NCBI GenBank assembly: GCA_910579295.1
Contig: CAJTTC010000002.1
Span: forward strand, 62,001-126,000
Direction of reading: 5' to 3'
Length of the DNA: 64,000 bases
Source of the DNA: an uncultured Christensenella sp.
GTDB taxonomy: Bacteria > Bacillota_A > Clostridia > Christensenellales > Borkfalkiaceae
Below the pieces are notes generated by a model, which was given only the letters and a program-made list of their open reading frames with translations, had not been told where the DNA came from and ran no database searches. Below, in pieces: positions 34,250 through 42,567 of this stretch. Position numbers and translations under genes: made by a program. Position 1 is the first letter of the stretch, and each line of letters starts with the position of its first letter.

Positions 34250-35389
34250 TTACTGCTTCTCGATTTTCGCCCCGTAGAGCGACGACACGTCGTTGGAATA
34301 CTTTTGCATATTCGCGCACGATTTAAGCGTTACGGAGTCCTCGAACTCGTCAATCTTCTTAATCTGATCACGGCTGAGTTTAGCGGGTATGTCTATAACG
34401 ACTGTTACGTACAGACTGCCTGTTCCGTTTACCGTTTTTACGCCCTTGCCGCGCAACGCGAAACGCGTGCCGCTTGCAGTACCGGCAGGTATAGTCAGCT
34501 CGACCATATCGTCGATTGAGGGCACAAGAATTTTGCTGCCCACGCACGCCGTGCGATAGCTTATGGGCACGGTAACGAACAAATCCTTGTCCTCGCGCTG
34601 TAACAGCTTATGCGGCTCTATGCGGAAATAAACGTACAAATCGCCGCACTCGCCGCCGTTGGGAGAAGCCTGCCCGTAGCCGCGCTTTCTCAGCGAACTG
34701 TCGCTGTCCACGCCCGCCGGGATATTTACAGTGAACACCGTCTGCTTGCGCGTATAGCCCACGCCCTTGCAGTCGGGGCAACGCTCCGTCACCTTTTTAC
34801 CCGTGCCGCCGCAGTCGGGGCACGCGCCGACCTGAATGGTGCGCCCGAAAATAGTGTCCTGCTGATATTTTATTCTGCCCGTGCCGCTGCACTTCTGGCA
34901 CGTAGTAAAAGCCGTACCGTTCTTAGCACCCGTGCCCGAACACGACTTGCAGGGCTCGTTGCGGAAATAGCTGATTTCCTTACTGCAACCCTTGATTGCG
35001 TCGAGGAACGAAAGGCGAATGGTCTGCTCGATATCCGCGCCGCGCTGTCTTTGGGGCGCGCTCTGCCTGCCGCCGAAACCGCCGAAGCCGCCGAACATAG
35101 ACGAAATGATATCCTCGAAGCCGCCCATTCCTCCGCTTCCGCCCATACCCCCCATTCCGCTCATTCCGGGGTGGTCGAGCTCGAAGTCGTATTGCTTGCG
35201 CTTGTTCTCGTCGGACAGCGTTTCGTTAGCCTCGTTTATTTCCTTAAACTTTTCCGCCGCCTCGGCGTCGTTAGGGTGGAAATCGGGGTGATACTGCTTT
35301 GCGAGCTTTCGGTACGCCGATTTTATCTGATCGGGCGTGGCTTTTCTGTCTACGCCTAGAATTTCGTAGTAATTCTTTTTATCTGCCAT
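34250..35389 (-). CDS. dnaJ: Chaperone DnaJ (type I Hsp40)
   Basis: Stimulates DnaK ATPase and delivers unfolded proteins. The 379-residue protein has a J domain with the HPD tripeptide in QYHPDFHPN (about residue 34), a Gly/Phe-rich segment (GGMGGFEDIISSMFGGFGG), four CxxCxGxG zinc repeats (CKSCSGTG, CQKCSGTG, CPDCGGTG, CPDCKGVG), and the C-terminal substrate-binding beta domains. It lies after dnaK with a 149-base gap holding a hairpin, and is followed by its own terminator. No anomalies. Confidence 0.97.
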   Translation of the reverse strand: MADKKNYYEILGVDRKATPDQIKSAYRKLAKQYHPDFHPNDAEAAEKFKEINEANETLSDENKRKQYDFELDHPGMSGMGGMGGSGGMGGFEDIISSMFGGFGGFGGRQSAPQRQRGADIEQTIRLSFLDAIKGCSKEISYFRNEPCKSCSGTGAKNGTAFTTCQKCSGTGRIKYQQDTIFGRTIQVGACPDCGGTGKKVTERCPDCKGVGYTRKQTVFTVNIPAGVDSDSSLRKRGYGQASPNGGECGDLYVYFRIEPHKLLQREDKDLFVTVPISYRTACVGSKILVPSIDDMVELTIPAGTASGTRFALRGKGVKTVNGTGSLYVTVVIDIPAKLSRDQIKKIDEFEDSVTLKSCANMQKYSNDVSSLYGAKIEKQ

Positions 35390-35467
35390 AATAAACCTCT
35401 CGGTTTTTTAGTAAATTTACGTTAATTCAAGCATATGTGCAGGGCAATTGCCGCCGCGATACACTCA

Positions 35468-35497
35468 TTACAGCGCACGGCATAGCGTGCGCTGTAA
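35468..35497. other. Perfect 12-bp hairpin between dnaK and dnaJ
   Basis: TTACAGCGCACG (35468-35479) is exactly complementary to CGTGCGCTGTAA (35486-35497) with a 6-nt loop. It lacks a T-run on the minus strand, so it may be an mRNA processing/stability element or a weak attenuator rather than a full terminator. Nothing else is seen in 35390-35538. Confidence 0.65.
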
Positions 35498-35538
35498 ATT
35501 TTCAATAGCTTGATTTGCCGATATTTTTCGAATTTTTA

Positions 35539-37341
35539 TCAACCGTGCTGTTTGAAATCGGTATCGTCGCCGCCCGCAGCTCCGCCGTCGCCGTTGGGGT
35601 TAGCTCCGCCCGCCTGACTGTAAAGCTTTGCTATAACGGGCTGTATATCCTGTTGAAGCTTTTCGTACGCCGCCTTGATGCGCTCGTTGTCGCCGCTCGC
35701 AAGCTCGGTTTTTGCGCTCGCAACGGCGTCCTCGACAACCTTTTTGTCGTCGTCGGAGAGCTTGTCGCCCGCTTCCTTTACCGTCTTTTCAACGCTGTCT
35801 ATAATGCCTTCGAGATTGTTTTTGTTGTCAATCTCTTCCTTGCGCTTCTTGTCCTCTTCCGCATATCTTTCGGCGTCCTTGACAGCCCTGTCGATTTCAT
35901 CTTCGGAGAGGTTGGTCGAAGCCGTAATCGTTATATTCTGGCTCTTGCCCGTGCCCAGATCCTTAGCCGTCACGTTGACGATACCGTTGGCGTCGACGTC
36001 GAACGTTACCTCTATCTGAGGCACGCCGCGGGGTGCGGGAGGAATGTCGTTGAGCATAAATTTACCGAGCGACTTGTTGTCGCGCGCAAACTTTCTCTCG
36101 CCCTGTAAAACGTTGATTTCAACGCCCGGCTGATTGTCCGCCGCGGTCGAGAAAACCTGACTCTTCTTGACGGGTATAGTCGTATTTCTCTCGATTAAAG
36201 GAGTGGATACGCCGCCGAGCGTTTCGATACCGAGCGTAAGAGGCATTACGTCGAGGAGGAGCACGTCCTTAACCTCGCCCGAAAGCACGCCGCCCTGAAT
36301 TGCCGCGCCGATTGCAACGCATTCGTCGGGGTTGATACCCTTGAACGGCTCCTTGCCGCTTATCTTCTGTACCTTGTCGTACACGGCGGGGATACGCGTC
36401 GAACCGCCCACCATTATAACCTTGCTTATATCGGAATATGAAAGCCCCGCGTCCTGCATAGCCTTCTTCATAGGCTCTACCGTCCTCTCTACGAGGTCGG
36501 CGGTAAGGCTGTCGAATTTCTGTCTGCTCAAATCGATATCGAGGTGCTGGGGAGCGCCGTCTACGACCGTAATGAAGGGCAGGTTGATATTTGTGCTGTT
36601 CATACCCGAAAGCTCTATCTTAGCCTTTTCAGCCGCTTCTTTGAGCCTCTGCATAGCCATTTTATCCTTGGAGAGGTCTACGCCCGTATCCCTCTTGAAC
36701 GATTCCACAAGGAAGTCAATAATCTTGTTGTCGAAGTCGTCGCCGCCGAGGTGCGTATCGCCGTTGGTAGCCAGAACCTCGAACACGCCGTCGCCTATTT
36801 CGAGAATGGAAACGTCGAACGTGCCGCCGCCGAGGTCGTAAATCATAACCTTCTGCGAGCCCTCCTGCTTATCGAGCCCGTAAGCAAGAGCCGCCGCCGT
36901 GGGCTCGTTTATTATACGCAGAACGTTAAGTCCCGCAATCTTGCCCGCGTCCTTGGTCGCCTGACGCTGACTGTCGTTGAAGTATGCGGGGCAGGTGATA
37001 ACCGCGTCGGTTACTTTGCCGCCGATATAGCTCTCCGCGTCGGCTTTGAGCTTGGACAGTACCATTGCCGAAATTTCCTGAGGGGAATATCCCTTTTCTA
37101 TATTTACTTTGTACGCCTCGCCCATATGCCTTTTAATGGATATGACCGTCTTGTCGGGCTGAGCAACCGCCAAACGCTTAGCCGCCTGACCTACAATTCT
37201 CGTACCGTCAGCCTTGAACGATACGACCGAGGGGGTCGTCCTGCTGCCCTCGCTGTTGGCGATAACGACGGGCTCGCCGCCTTCCATAACCGCCACGCAC
37301 GAATTTGTCGTTCCTAAATCAATACCTATTACCTTTCCCAT
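35539..37341 (-). CDS. dnaK: Chaperone DnaK (Hsp70)
   Basis: ATP-driven general chaperone. At 600 residues, slightly short but normal for Clostridia. The diagnostic start IGIDLGTTNSCVAVMEGG, phosphate-2 DLGGGTFDVSI, LGGDDFDNKI, GGSTRIPAV, the linker DVLLLDVMPLTLGIET and an acidic Gly-rich C-terminal tail (GGDDTDF) are all present. It is the middle gene of grpE-dnaK-dnaJ. It clearly differs from the Hsp70-like ATPase encoded downstream. Confidence 0.98.
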   Translation of the reverse strand: MGKVIGIDLGTTNSCVAVMEGGEPVVIANSEGSRTTPSVVSFKADGTRIVGQAAKRLAVAQPDKTVISIKRHMGEAYKVNIEKGYSPQEISAMVLSKLKADAESYIGGKVTDAVITCPAYFNDSQRQATKDAGKIAGLNVLRIINEPTAAALAYGLDKQEGSQKVMIYDLGGGTFDVSILEIGDGVFEVLATNGDTHLGGDDFDNKIIDFLVESFKRDTGVDLSKDKMAMQRLKEAAEKAKIELSGMNSTNINLPFITVVDGAPQHLDIDLSRQKFDSLTADLVERTVEPMKKAMQDAGLSYSDISKVIMVGGSTRIPAVYDKVQKISGKEPFKGINPDECVAIGAAIQGGVLSGEVKDVLLLDVMPLTLGIETLGGVSTPLIERNTTIPVKKSQVFSTAADNQPGVEINVLQGERKFARDNKSLGKFMLNDIPPAPRGVPQIEVTFDVDANGIVNVTAKDLGTGKSQNITITASTNLSEDEIDRAVKDAERYAEEDKKRKEEIDNKNNLEGIIDSVEKTVKEAGDKLSDDDKKVVEDAVASAKTELASGDNERIKAAYEKLQQDIQPVIAKLYSQAGGANPNGDGGAAGGDDTDFKQHG

Positions 37342-37411
37342 AATAATCCTCCGAATATCTTTTTAAAGTATGTTTTTTCTTAGTTTATATGTTACGCAGT
37401 TAAAGCGTTTA

Positions 37412-37942
37412 TCAGCCCTCTATCGTTACGGCAACCTGCGCATAACGTATTACCTTGCCGCCCGAGCGATAGCCCTTTTTTAAGATTGTCTTTACCGTGT
37501 TGGGCTGTTCGCCCTCTTCGCAGGGCATATTCAAAACGGCTTCGGCAACGCTCTCGTCAAACGCGTCGCCCACGTTCAAAGCTATCTCTTCAACGCCGAG
37601 CGACTGCAAAATCGACGTGAAATTTTTGACTATCTTGTCTATCCCCGCCTTTGTCTTTTCGTCCGTAGCGCCGTCGTACGCATAGCCGAACGTGTCGGCA
37701 ACGGGCAAAAGCTTTAATATCGCCTCCGCTTTTCCGTCCTGATAAGCCTGCGACGACTGCACTTGCGTACGCTTGCGGTAGTTGTCGTACTCAGCGGATA
37801 CTGCGTACCACTTTCTCTTGTAATCCTCGGCGGCGGCTAAGGCTTTTTCGAGCTCGGTGGGCTCCTTCTCCTCCGAAAGCTCCTTCTCCTCTTCCTCAAC
37901 CGTATTCAGCTCTTGACTCCGCTCCGTATCTTTCTTAGCCAT
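37412..37942 (-). CDS. grpE: Nucleotide exchange factor GrpE
   Basis: Releases ADP from DnaK. The 176-residue protein has a long acidic Glu/Lys-rich N-terminal helix and the conserved segments AAEDYKRKWYAVSAEYDNYRK (shown by its ends) and a beta-wing domain with the near-terminal GYRSGGKVIRYAQVAV signature. It starts the minus-strand grpE-dnaK-dnaJ cluster. hrcA is not adjacent upstream, and no CIRCE operator (TTAGCACTC-N9-GAGTGCTAA) is visible in 37943-38112, so heat control is by another route. Confidence 0.95.
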   Translation of the reverse strand: MAKKDTERSQELNTVEEEEKELSEEKEPTELEKALAAAEDYKRKWYAVSAEYDNYRKRTQVQSSQAYQDGKAEAILKLLPVADTFGYAYDGATDEKTKAGIDKIVKNFTSILQSLGVEEIALNVGDAFDESVAEAVLNMPCEEGEQPNTVKTILKKGYRSGGKVIRYAQVAVTIEG

Positions 37943-38077
37943 TTCGTCACCTTAATCGCCTGTTTTTTTTGCTTACACTATTAATATAAAGCTAATTCAG
38001 GTCGATTAAACAGTTTACGCACAACTTTTTTTATCAAATTTATTTTTATTACCTGCCGCGCCGCCCGATTTCAATAC

Positions 38078-38106
38078 TTGACGTCGTAAAAAAAACGTGA
38101 TATAAT
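38078..38106 (+). promoter_or_regulatory. Promoter of the tyrosine phosphatase gene; ATG six bases after the -10 box
   Basis: TTGACG (38078-38083), 17 nt, TATAAT (38101-38106). The ATG at 38113 coincides with the expected transcription start, giving a leaderless mRNA, unless the in-frame ATG at 38134 is used, which has AAGG only three bases upstream. Confidence 0.8.
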
Positions 38107-38112
38107 CGCGCT

Positions 38113-38916
38113 ATGCACGTTCAAATAAGGCGAATGCCGCTGAGAAAGCTGTTTAACACCCGCGATTTGGGAGGCTTACCTACCGGGGACGGGCGCAAAA
38201 TCAGACACAAAAAACTGATAAGAAGCGGCAAACTGTATAAAATACCCAAGAGCACGGTCGACGCTCTGAAAAAAGCAGGCGTTAAGACTGTTATTGACCT
38301 GCGCATTTTTACAGAATCGGAGCAGCACCCCGACACGCTTTGGGAGGGCGTAAATTATGTGCATCTGCCCGTTCTGTGCACAGCGACGCCGGGAATTACC
38401 CGCGAAAAGAATATGCGGATAACTATGGCTCGCGAATCGAAGCGCATCAAGGAAGAGTTCGGAACGGCTGACAACTATATGTCGGAGATGTACTGCTCAA
38501 TACTCTTAAACGACGAGCCGCAGCAGCTTTTGAAGCAGGCTTTAAGGCTGATTATCGACAACGAGGACTGCATACTCTGGCACTGTAGCGGAGGCAAGGA
38601 CAGAGCGGGCATATTGGCTATGCTTGTAGAGAGCCTTCTGGGCGTGAGCGAGGAGGTTATCGTTGCCGACTACGTTGCTTCACACCGCTTTCAGCGTTTT
38701 AAATTTTTCTGGAACAGGGTCGGGCTTGTAATCGCGCCGTGCTCCCTTAAACTTAAAAAAATTCTGTACAGTATGATGGCGTCCAAGCCGCAGTATCTTG
38801 CCGCCGCAATGGACAAAATCAAGCAGGATTACGGAAGCGTTACCGAATACTGCAAGCAAGTTCTCGGCGTTACGGACGAAGATATAGAAATTATGAAGAA
38901 AAAATATCTCGAGTAA
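38113..38916 (+). CDS. Protein-tyrosine phosphatase, bacterial Y_phosphatase3-type
   Basis: 267 residues. Family start FNTRDLGGLPTGDGRKI and SGKLYK, then VIDLRIFTESE, and the P-loop HCSGGKDRAG (Cx5R) carrying the catalytic Cys and Arg. Removes phosphate from tyrosine, or possibly from phosphoinositides as in related TpbA/LipA-like enzymes. No signal peptide, so cytoplasmic, unlike some secreted relatives. It is a single transcription unit ending in a strong terminator before spoIIE. The start choice (38113 or 38134) is open. Confidence 0.88.
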   Translation: MHVQIRRMPLRKLFNTRDLGGLPTGDGRKIRHKKLIRSGKLYKIPKSTVDALKKAGVKTVIDLRIFTESEQHPDTLWEGVNYVHLPVLCTATPGITREKNMRITMARESKRIKEEFGTADNYMSEMYCSILLNDEPQQLLKQALRLIIDNEDCILWHCSGGKDRAGILAMLVESLLGVSEEVIVADYVASHRFQRFKFFWNRVGLVIAPCSLKLKKILYSMMASKPQYLAAAMDKIKQDYGSVTEYCKQVLGVTDEDIEIMKKKYLE

Positions 38917-38969
38917 GCGCGTCGCTTAATCCAAACCCGTTAACCGCAAAAACTAAAACAACGCATCTC

Positions 38970-39001
38970 CTTGCGCAAAGCAATTTGCGCAAGTTTTTTT
39001 A
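38970..39001 (+). terminator. Intrinsic terminator of the phosphatase gene
   Basis: Perfect ten-bp stem CTTGCGCAAA/TTTGCGCAAG around a GCAA loop, followed by TTTTTTT. Confidence 0.92.
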
Positions 39002-39062
39002 TTTAATCACAAATTCCGCAAAATGCCTCAGATAAAGACAAATTACGCGCTCCCGATTATTA

Positions 39063-39068
39063 TATAAT
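39063..39068 (+). promoter_or_regulatory. Consensus -10 box six bases before the spoIIE ATG
   Basis: TATAAT is followed by GCGCCT and ATG at 39075. No convincing -35 hexamer lies at the right distance, as may be expected for a developmental or activator-dependent promoter. If the ATG at 39108 is used instead (AAGAG lies seven bases before it), the mRNA would have a normal leader. Confidence 0.5.
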
Positions 39069-39074
39069 GCGCCT

Positions 39075-41351
39075 ATGCGTATTAAAATAAATTTAAAGAG
39101 CGTGCTTATGTACGCCGCGTACGCGCTCGCGCTCGTTATGCTCAACTCCGCACTGCCCGCCGTACCGTTTTCGCTCGGGCTATGCTTTTCTATGCTGGTC
39201 TGCGGCACTAACATTATCGCAACGCCCGTAATCTACGCGCTGTCGTCTATAATCAGTCTCGATTGGGTGACTATGCTATTAAGTCTGTTCGAGGGCGGAT
39301 TTTTGACGGCTATAACCTTTATCTACCGTCGGGCAAACAAAAAAATACGTTTCGAGAGCGCGGCATATATCGCCATAGCCCTCGCGCCGTTTATTGCCTT
39401 TTCCCGTTGGCGCGGAATTGACAACCTGTATTTTACGGCTAACCCGTACATAATCAAAGCGATAGCCGCGCTTGCCGTCGTTCTGTTCACGTTCTTTGCT
39501 TTCCGCAGTGTATACGCCCTGCTTTTCCGCCTGTTCCGTTGCCGTCTGCGTGCGGACGAATACATATGTATAGCCGTGCTCTGTACGGTAGCGGGCGTGG
39601 GCTTGCGCAATTTAGTCGGCTTCTACGCATACGTCTGTCTGGGAGCGGGCGTCATCGCCTTTGCCGTAAGGCTGACAAAAAAACCCTCCTCGCTCATATA
39701 TGCGCTCGTTACGGCTCTCCCCTGCGCTATATGCGATTTGGATATAAACGTCATCACGGCTTTTATCGTAATCGCCGTCGCGTCGCTTGCATTTTCGGAA
39801 TTGGGCAGAGCCGCCCCCGCCGTATGCTCCCTATTGTGCACCGCGCTGTTTTTATACCTGTCTAAGGCGTTCACGCAGGGGGTGGCAATAGCGGTTATTA
39901 GCGGCGTATTACTGTCGCTGAGCTGTATACTTTCGGTATTCCCGTCGGAGAAAAAGCTGGAAGAGCTGAGGGCGTTGCTTGCCGTTAAAAAGATTTTGCC
40001 GCGCACCGCGGAAGAACGGTATAAGGAATACGTATCGGAAAAGCTGTACCGTATGAGCGAGGTTTTCCGCGAGATAGAAAACGCGTTCACCGCCCTTGAC
40101 GACGGTCCTGACGAGGGGGCTATGAAAAGGCGTATGCTTACGGAAGCGCGGGAAATAATGTGCGCTAAATGCAAGCGGCGCGAGGTATGCGCGGGCACCA
40201 AGGTATACCGCGGGTTTGCCTCCCTTATAGAAACGGGGTGTCTTAAAGGCAAGGTGAGCTTTGTCGACCTGACCGCAGACATTACGCTCAACTGTACCGA
40301 CCCCACCGCTCTCACCGACACAGTAAACAAACTGCTATACGAATACCGAAAGACTACGCTCGAAGCCGAAAACGCGCGCAGCGGAAGAAAACTGCTTGCC
40401 GGTCAGGCAAGGGGAGTTGCCGAAGTGCTGAAAAGCCGCGCCGTTGAGTTTTGCCGCGAGAACGAGGACTACTCACGTCTTGAAAAAAAGATTGCCGACG
40501 GACTTGCCGCCAACGGCGTTTCGTGTCCCGAGATAAGCATACGCGGGCGAGCCAACAGACAGGTAAGTCTGACGCTTGTCGACTGCAAAAATCTTCCCGC
40601 CGTAAAGAGCGCCGTCGAACGGGCTATGGGCGTAAATCTTATGCTTAAAGACAAGATCGTATACGATACCCGCAAGTGCGCGTACATATTTACGGAGCCG
40701 CCCGCCTACGACGCGGCGTTCGGGGTGGCTCACGCAGTCAAGGACGGAGAGCGCGTTTCGGGCGACACTCATTCGGTAATTAAGATAAACGAGCACTCGT
40801 TTTTAATGGCTCTGTCCGACGGTATGGGAAGCGGAGAGTATGCGCGCAAAGTTTCGGCAACGGCTATTTCGCTCATAGAGGCGTTTTACCGCTCTGAAAT
40901 GCCGACCGATATCGTGTTGGACACGATTAACAAGCTGTTGTGCTTTAATAGGGACGAACGCTTTACCTGCATAGACGCGGCGGCAATCGATTTAAACACT
41001 CTCACCGCTTCGTTTATCAAGATTGGCGCACCCGTGGGAATAATAGTGCGCAAGGGCGAAATTAAGGTACTTGAAAGCCGCACACTGCCGCTCGGCATTC
41101 TGGATAACCTGCACCCCGCCACGTGCAAGGAACAGCTTAAAAAGGACGATATAGTCGTATTTATGAGCGACGGCGTTACCTCGGCGTTCAACGGCATATC
41201 TGACCTGTACGACTTTTTGCAGACCTTAAAGCCGTTAAATCCGCAAAGCCTTGCCGAAAAAATTCTGACCGCGGCAAAGGAGCGCGTTTCGGGCGCTCCC
41301 GACGATATGACGGTGTTGTGCGTGCGCATCTTCGCCCGTCCCAAGGAATAA
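39075..41351 (+). CDS. spoIIE: Stage II sporulation protein E-like membrane phosphatase
   Basis: SpoIIE dephosphorylates the anti-anti-sigma factor SpoIIAA to activate sigma-F in the forespore. The 758-residue protein has about 8-10 TM helices in its first 300 residues, a central region with the Cys cluster MCAKCKRREVC, and a C-terminal PP2C-type domain: SFLMALSDGMGSGEYA (metal-binding Asp), AAIDLNTLTASFIKIG and VVFMSDGV. The order and length match SpoIIE of Clostridia. It indicates an endospore-forming lineage or one descended from spore formers. It is flanked by a terminator upstream; the tyrosine phosphatase before it has no known link. The start could be 39075 or 39108. Confidence 0.9.
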   Translation: MRIKINLKSVLMYAAYALALVMLNSALPAVPFSLGLCFSMLVCGTNIIATPVIYALSSIISLDWVTMLLSLFEGGFLTAITFIYRRANKKIRFESAAYIAIALAPFIAFSRWRGIDNLYFTANPYIIKAIAALAVVLFTFFAFRSVYALLFRLFRCRLRADEYICIAVLCTVAGVGLRNLVGFYAYVCLGAGVIAFAVRLTKKPSSLIYALVTALPCAICDLDINVITAFIVIAVASLAFSELGRAAPAVCSLLCTALFLYLSKAFTQGVAIAVISGVLLSLSCILSVFPSEKKLEELRALLAVKKILPRTAEERYKEYVSEKLYRMSEVFREIENAFTALDDGPDEGAMKRRMLTEAREIMCAKCKRREVCAGTKVYRGFASLIETGCLKGKVSFVDLTADITLNCTDPTALTDTVNKLLYEYRKTTLEAENARSGRKLLAGQARGVAEVLKSRAVEFCRENEDYSRLEKKIADGLAANGVSCPEISIRGRANRQVSLTLVDCKNLPAVKSAVERAMGVNLMLKDKIVYDTRKCAYIFTEPPAYDAAFGVAHAVKDGERVSGDTHSVIKINEHSFLMALSDGMGSGEYARKVSATAISLIEAFYRSEMPTDIVLDTINKLLCFNRDERFTCIDAAAIDLNTLTASFIKIGAPVGIIVRKGEIKVLESRTLPLGILDNLHPATCKEQLKKDDIVVFMSDGVTSAFNGISDLYDFLQTLKPLNPQSLAEKILTAAKERVSGAPDDMTVLCVRIFARPKE

Positions 41352-41458
41352 CCGCTTGACGCTTTTACAAGCCGCTTGCCTTTTTTTACATAAAATTGCC
41401 TTCCCCGCTCGAAAATGGGGAAGGCAAAGCCGTATAAGCGCGACGTCGCGCCGATTTT

Positions 41459-41695
41459 TTATTTAAATTTTTCTTCGCCGTCGGTCGGTTCGCTATCCCA
41501 CTCCACCAAATCGTCCAACGACACGTCGAAAATTTGCGCAAGCTTGCATAGCGTGTACACGTCGGGAGTGCTGTAACCGTTTTCATAATTCGAAACAAGG
41601 CTCTTCTTGCCGCATAGCCTTTGAGCCAATTCGTCTTGGGTCATTCCCATCTGCTTTCTGTAAAATCTGATATTTTCTGCAATTTTTGTTTTCAT
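41459..41695 (-). CDS. XRE-family transcriptional regulator, 78 residues
   Basis: HTH_3 domain: IAENIRFYRKQMGMTQDELA, then SLVSNYENGYSTPDVYTLCK, followed by IFDVSLDDLVEW, a common end of small Firmicutes repressors. I chose the ATG at 41695 because the domain begins there; the longer frame runs through the operators and promoter of the divergent gene and encodes no sensible peptide. It is divergent from a small membrane protein, with two matching palindromes in between, so it probably represses both genes. Ends in an acidic tail. Confidence 0.85.
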   Translation of the reverse strand: MKTKIAENIRFYRKQMGMTQDELAQRLCGKKSLVSNYENGYSTPDVYTLCKLAQIFDVSLDDLVEWDSEPTDGEEKFK

Positions 41696-41700
41696 ATTTC

Positions 41701-41757
41701 TTGACAAAAGTACAAGTTGCTTGTATAATTTAGTTAAAAGTACAAGATACTTGTACT
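41701..41757 (+). promoter_or_regulatory. Consensus promoter overlapped by two palindromic operators
   Basis: TTGACA (41701-41706), 17 nt, TATAAT (41724-41729). Two palindromes share the pattern AGTACAAG-N3-CTTGTAnn: 41709-41727 (AGTACAAG/CTTGTATA, within the promoter) and 41739-41757 (AGTACAAG/CTTGTACT, perfect, over the start region). They are centred exactly 30 bp apart, about three DNA turns. The likely ligand is the divergent XRE protein. Confidence 0.82.
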
Positions 41758-41782
41758 TATTATATGTACTAAGGAGAAGAAT

Positions 41783-42322
41783 ATGGGAAGAAACATGATT
41801 CAAAGCAAGTCGTTTCGCGGAATAACGGGCGACAAATGGTTACTTAAACTTGAAAAGAAAGCTTTTGGCTGGCACTATTGGTCTTTGCAAAACGAGCACG
41901 AATACGGATATCAGATCAGCTCTGACGGCACGAGCGGTCATACCACTCACAAGATAATACAGTGGTTGGAGTTCCGCAGGCAATCGCCATATTCGCGCAA
42001 TTTCCTGTTCAATCTGACCGAATTTTTTGATAAAATTTTTTCGTTTTTCAGACGTTTGCTGATCCCCATAGGCTTGCCTATATTAATAATTTCCTTGATT
42101 GCGGGAATAGCTTTACAGGCTGGCTGTAACGAGGTTGATATGGCAAACATTGCTTTTAAGATATCCGAATCGCTGGCGATTGCTTATGCGGCGTCTATCG
42201 GCGGCACTCTGATATTTTGCGGGTTTGGTTTACTTTGGCGCAAAGTATTTAAAATAGACGAAAAACTGAAAGCAATTTACGGAGAAGATTTGGAATCCGC
42301 TTGCACCTTTGCTGATGAATAA
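41783..42322 (+). CDS. Small membrane protein controlled by the divergent XRE regulator
   Basis: Unrecognised, 179 residues. A soluble N-terminal part (about 1-85) rich in Trp, His and Tyr (GWHYWSLQNEHEYGYQ) resembles a strand-rich domain; two hydrophobic segments follow (about 92-112 and 128-150), then a basic turn and an acidic C-terminus. AAGGAGA lies nine bases before the ATG. The promoter is a perfect consensus but covered by two operators, so expression is probably off until derepressed. A toxin-like or phage-derived module is possible, but nothing proves it. Confidence 0.7.
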   Translation: MGRNMIQSKSFRGITGDKWLLKLEKKAFGWHYWSLQNEHEYGYQISSDGTSGHTTHKIIQWLEFRRQSPYSRNFLFNLTEFFDKIFSFFRRLLIPIGLPILIISLIAGIALQAGCNEVDMANIAFKISESLAIAYAASIGGTLIFCGFGLLWRKVFKIDEKLKAIYGEDLESACTFADE

Positions 42323-42390
42323 ACAAATCCACCCGTCTATGAAGCGACCCCTAAGCTCGGACAATAAATTAAATAATTAAAATTGAGAGT

Positions 42391-42418
42391 GAGTTCGGTT
42401 TTACACCGGCTCATTTTC
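42391..42418 (+). terminator. Probable terminator after the XRE-controlled membrane protein
   Basis: GAGTTCGGT pairs with ACCGGCTC (one bulged T) around TTTAC, then ATTTTC. Confidence 0.55.
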
Positions 42419-42452
42419 TGTTATGCGACTTTTGAGCAAGCCTTTAACACAA

Positions 42453-42485
42453 TAAAAAAGCACCGTTTAAACGGTACTTTTTTAA
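42453..42485. terminator. Bidirectional terminator-like palindrome before malQ
   Basis: A 14-base perfect palindrome ACCGTTTAAACGGT (42462-42475) is extended by AGC/ACT with one mismatch and flanked by A-run and T-run on either side. It lies 83 bases past the malQ stop on the minus strand. Nothing else is seen in 42323-42567. Confidence 0.65.
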
Positions 42486-42567
42486 AAAATATAAAGAAAT
42501 ATAATGCTATTTTCTTTTATTATCCGTAGTTACTGTCGTCCGAGGTTAAACAATGAGATTACCCCGC

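Noticed and set aside
37943..38112. CIRCE heat-shock operator before grpE
   Set aside because: No TTAGCACTC/GAGTGCTAA pair is present in this interval.
41696..41803. N-terminal extension of the XRE regulator
   Set aside because: It reads through both operators and the promoter of the divergent gene and gives a meaningless peptide.
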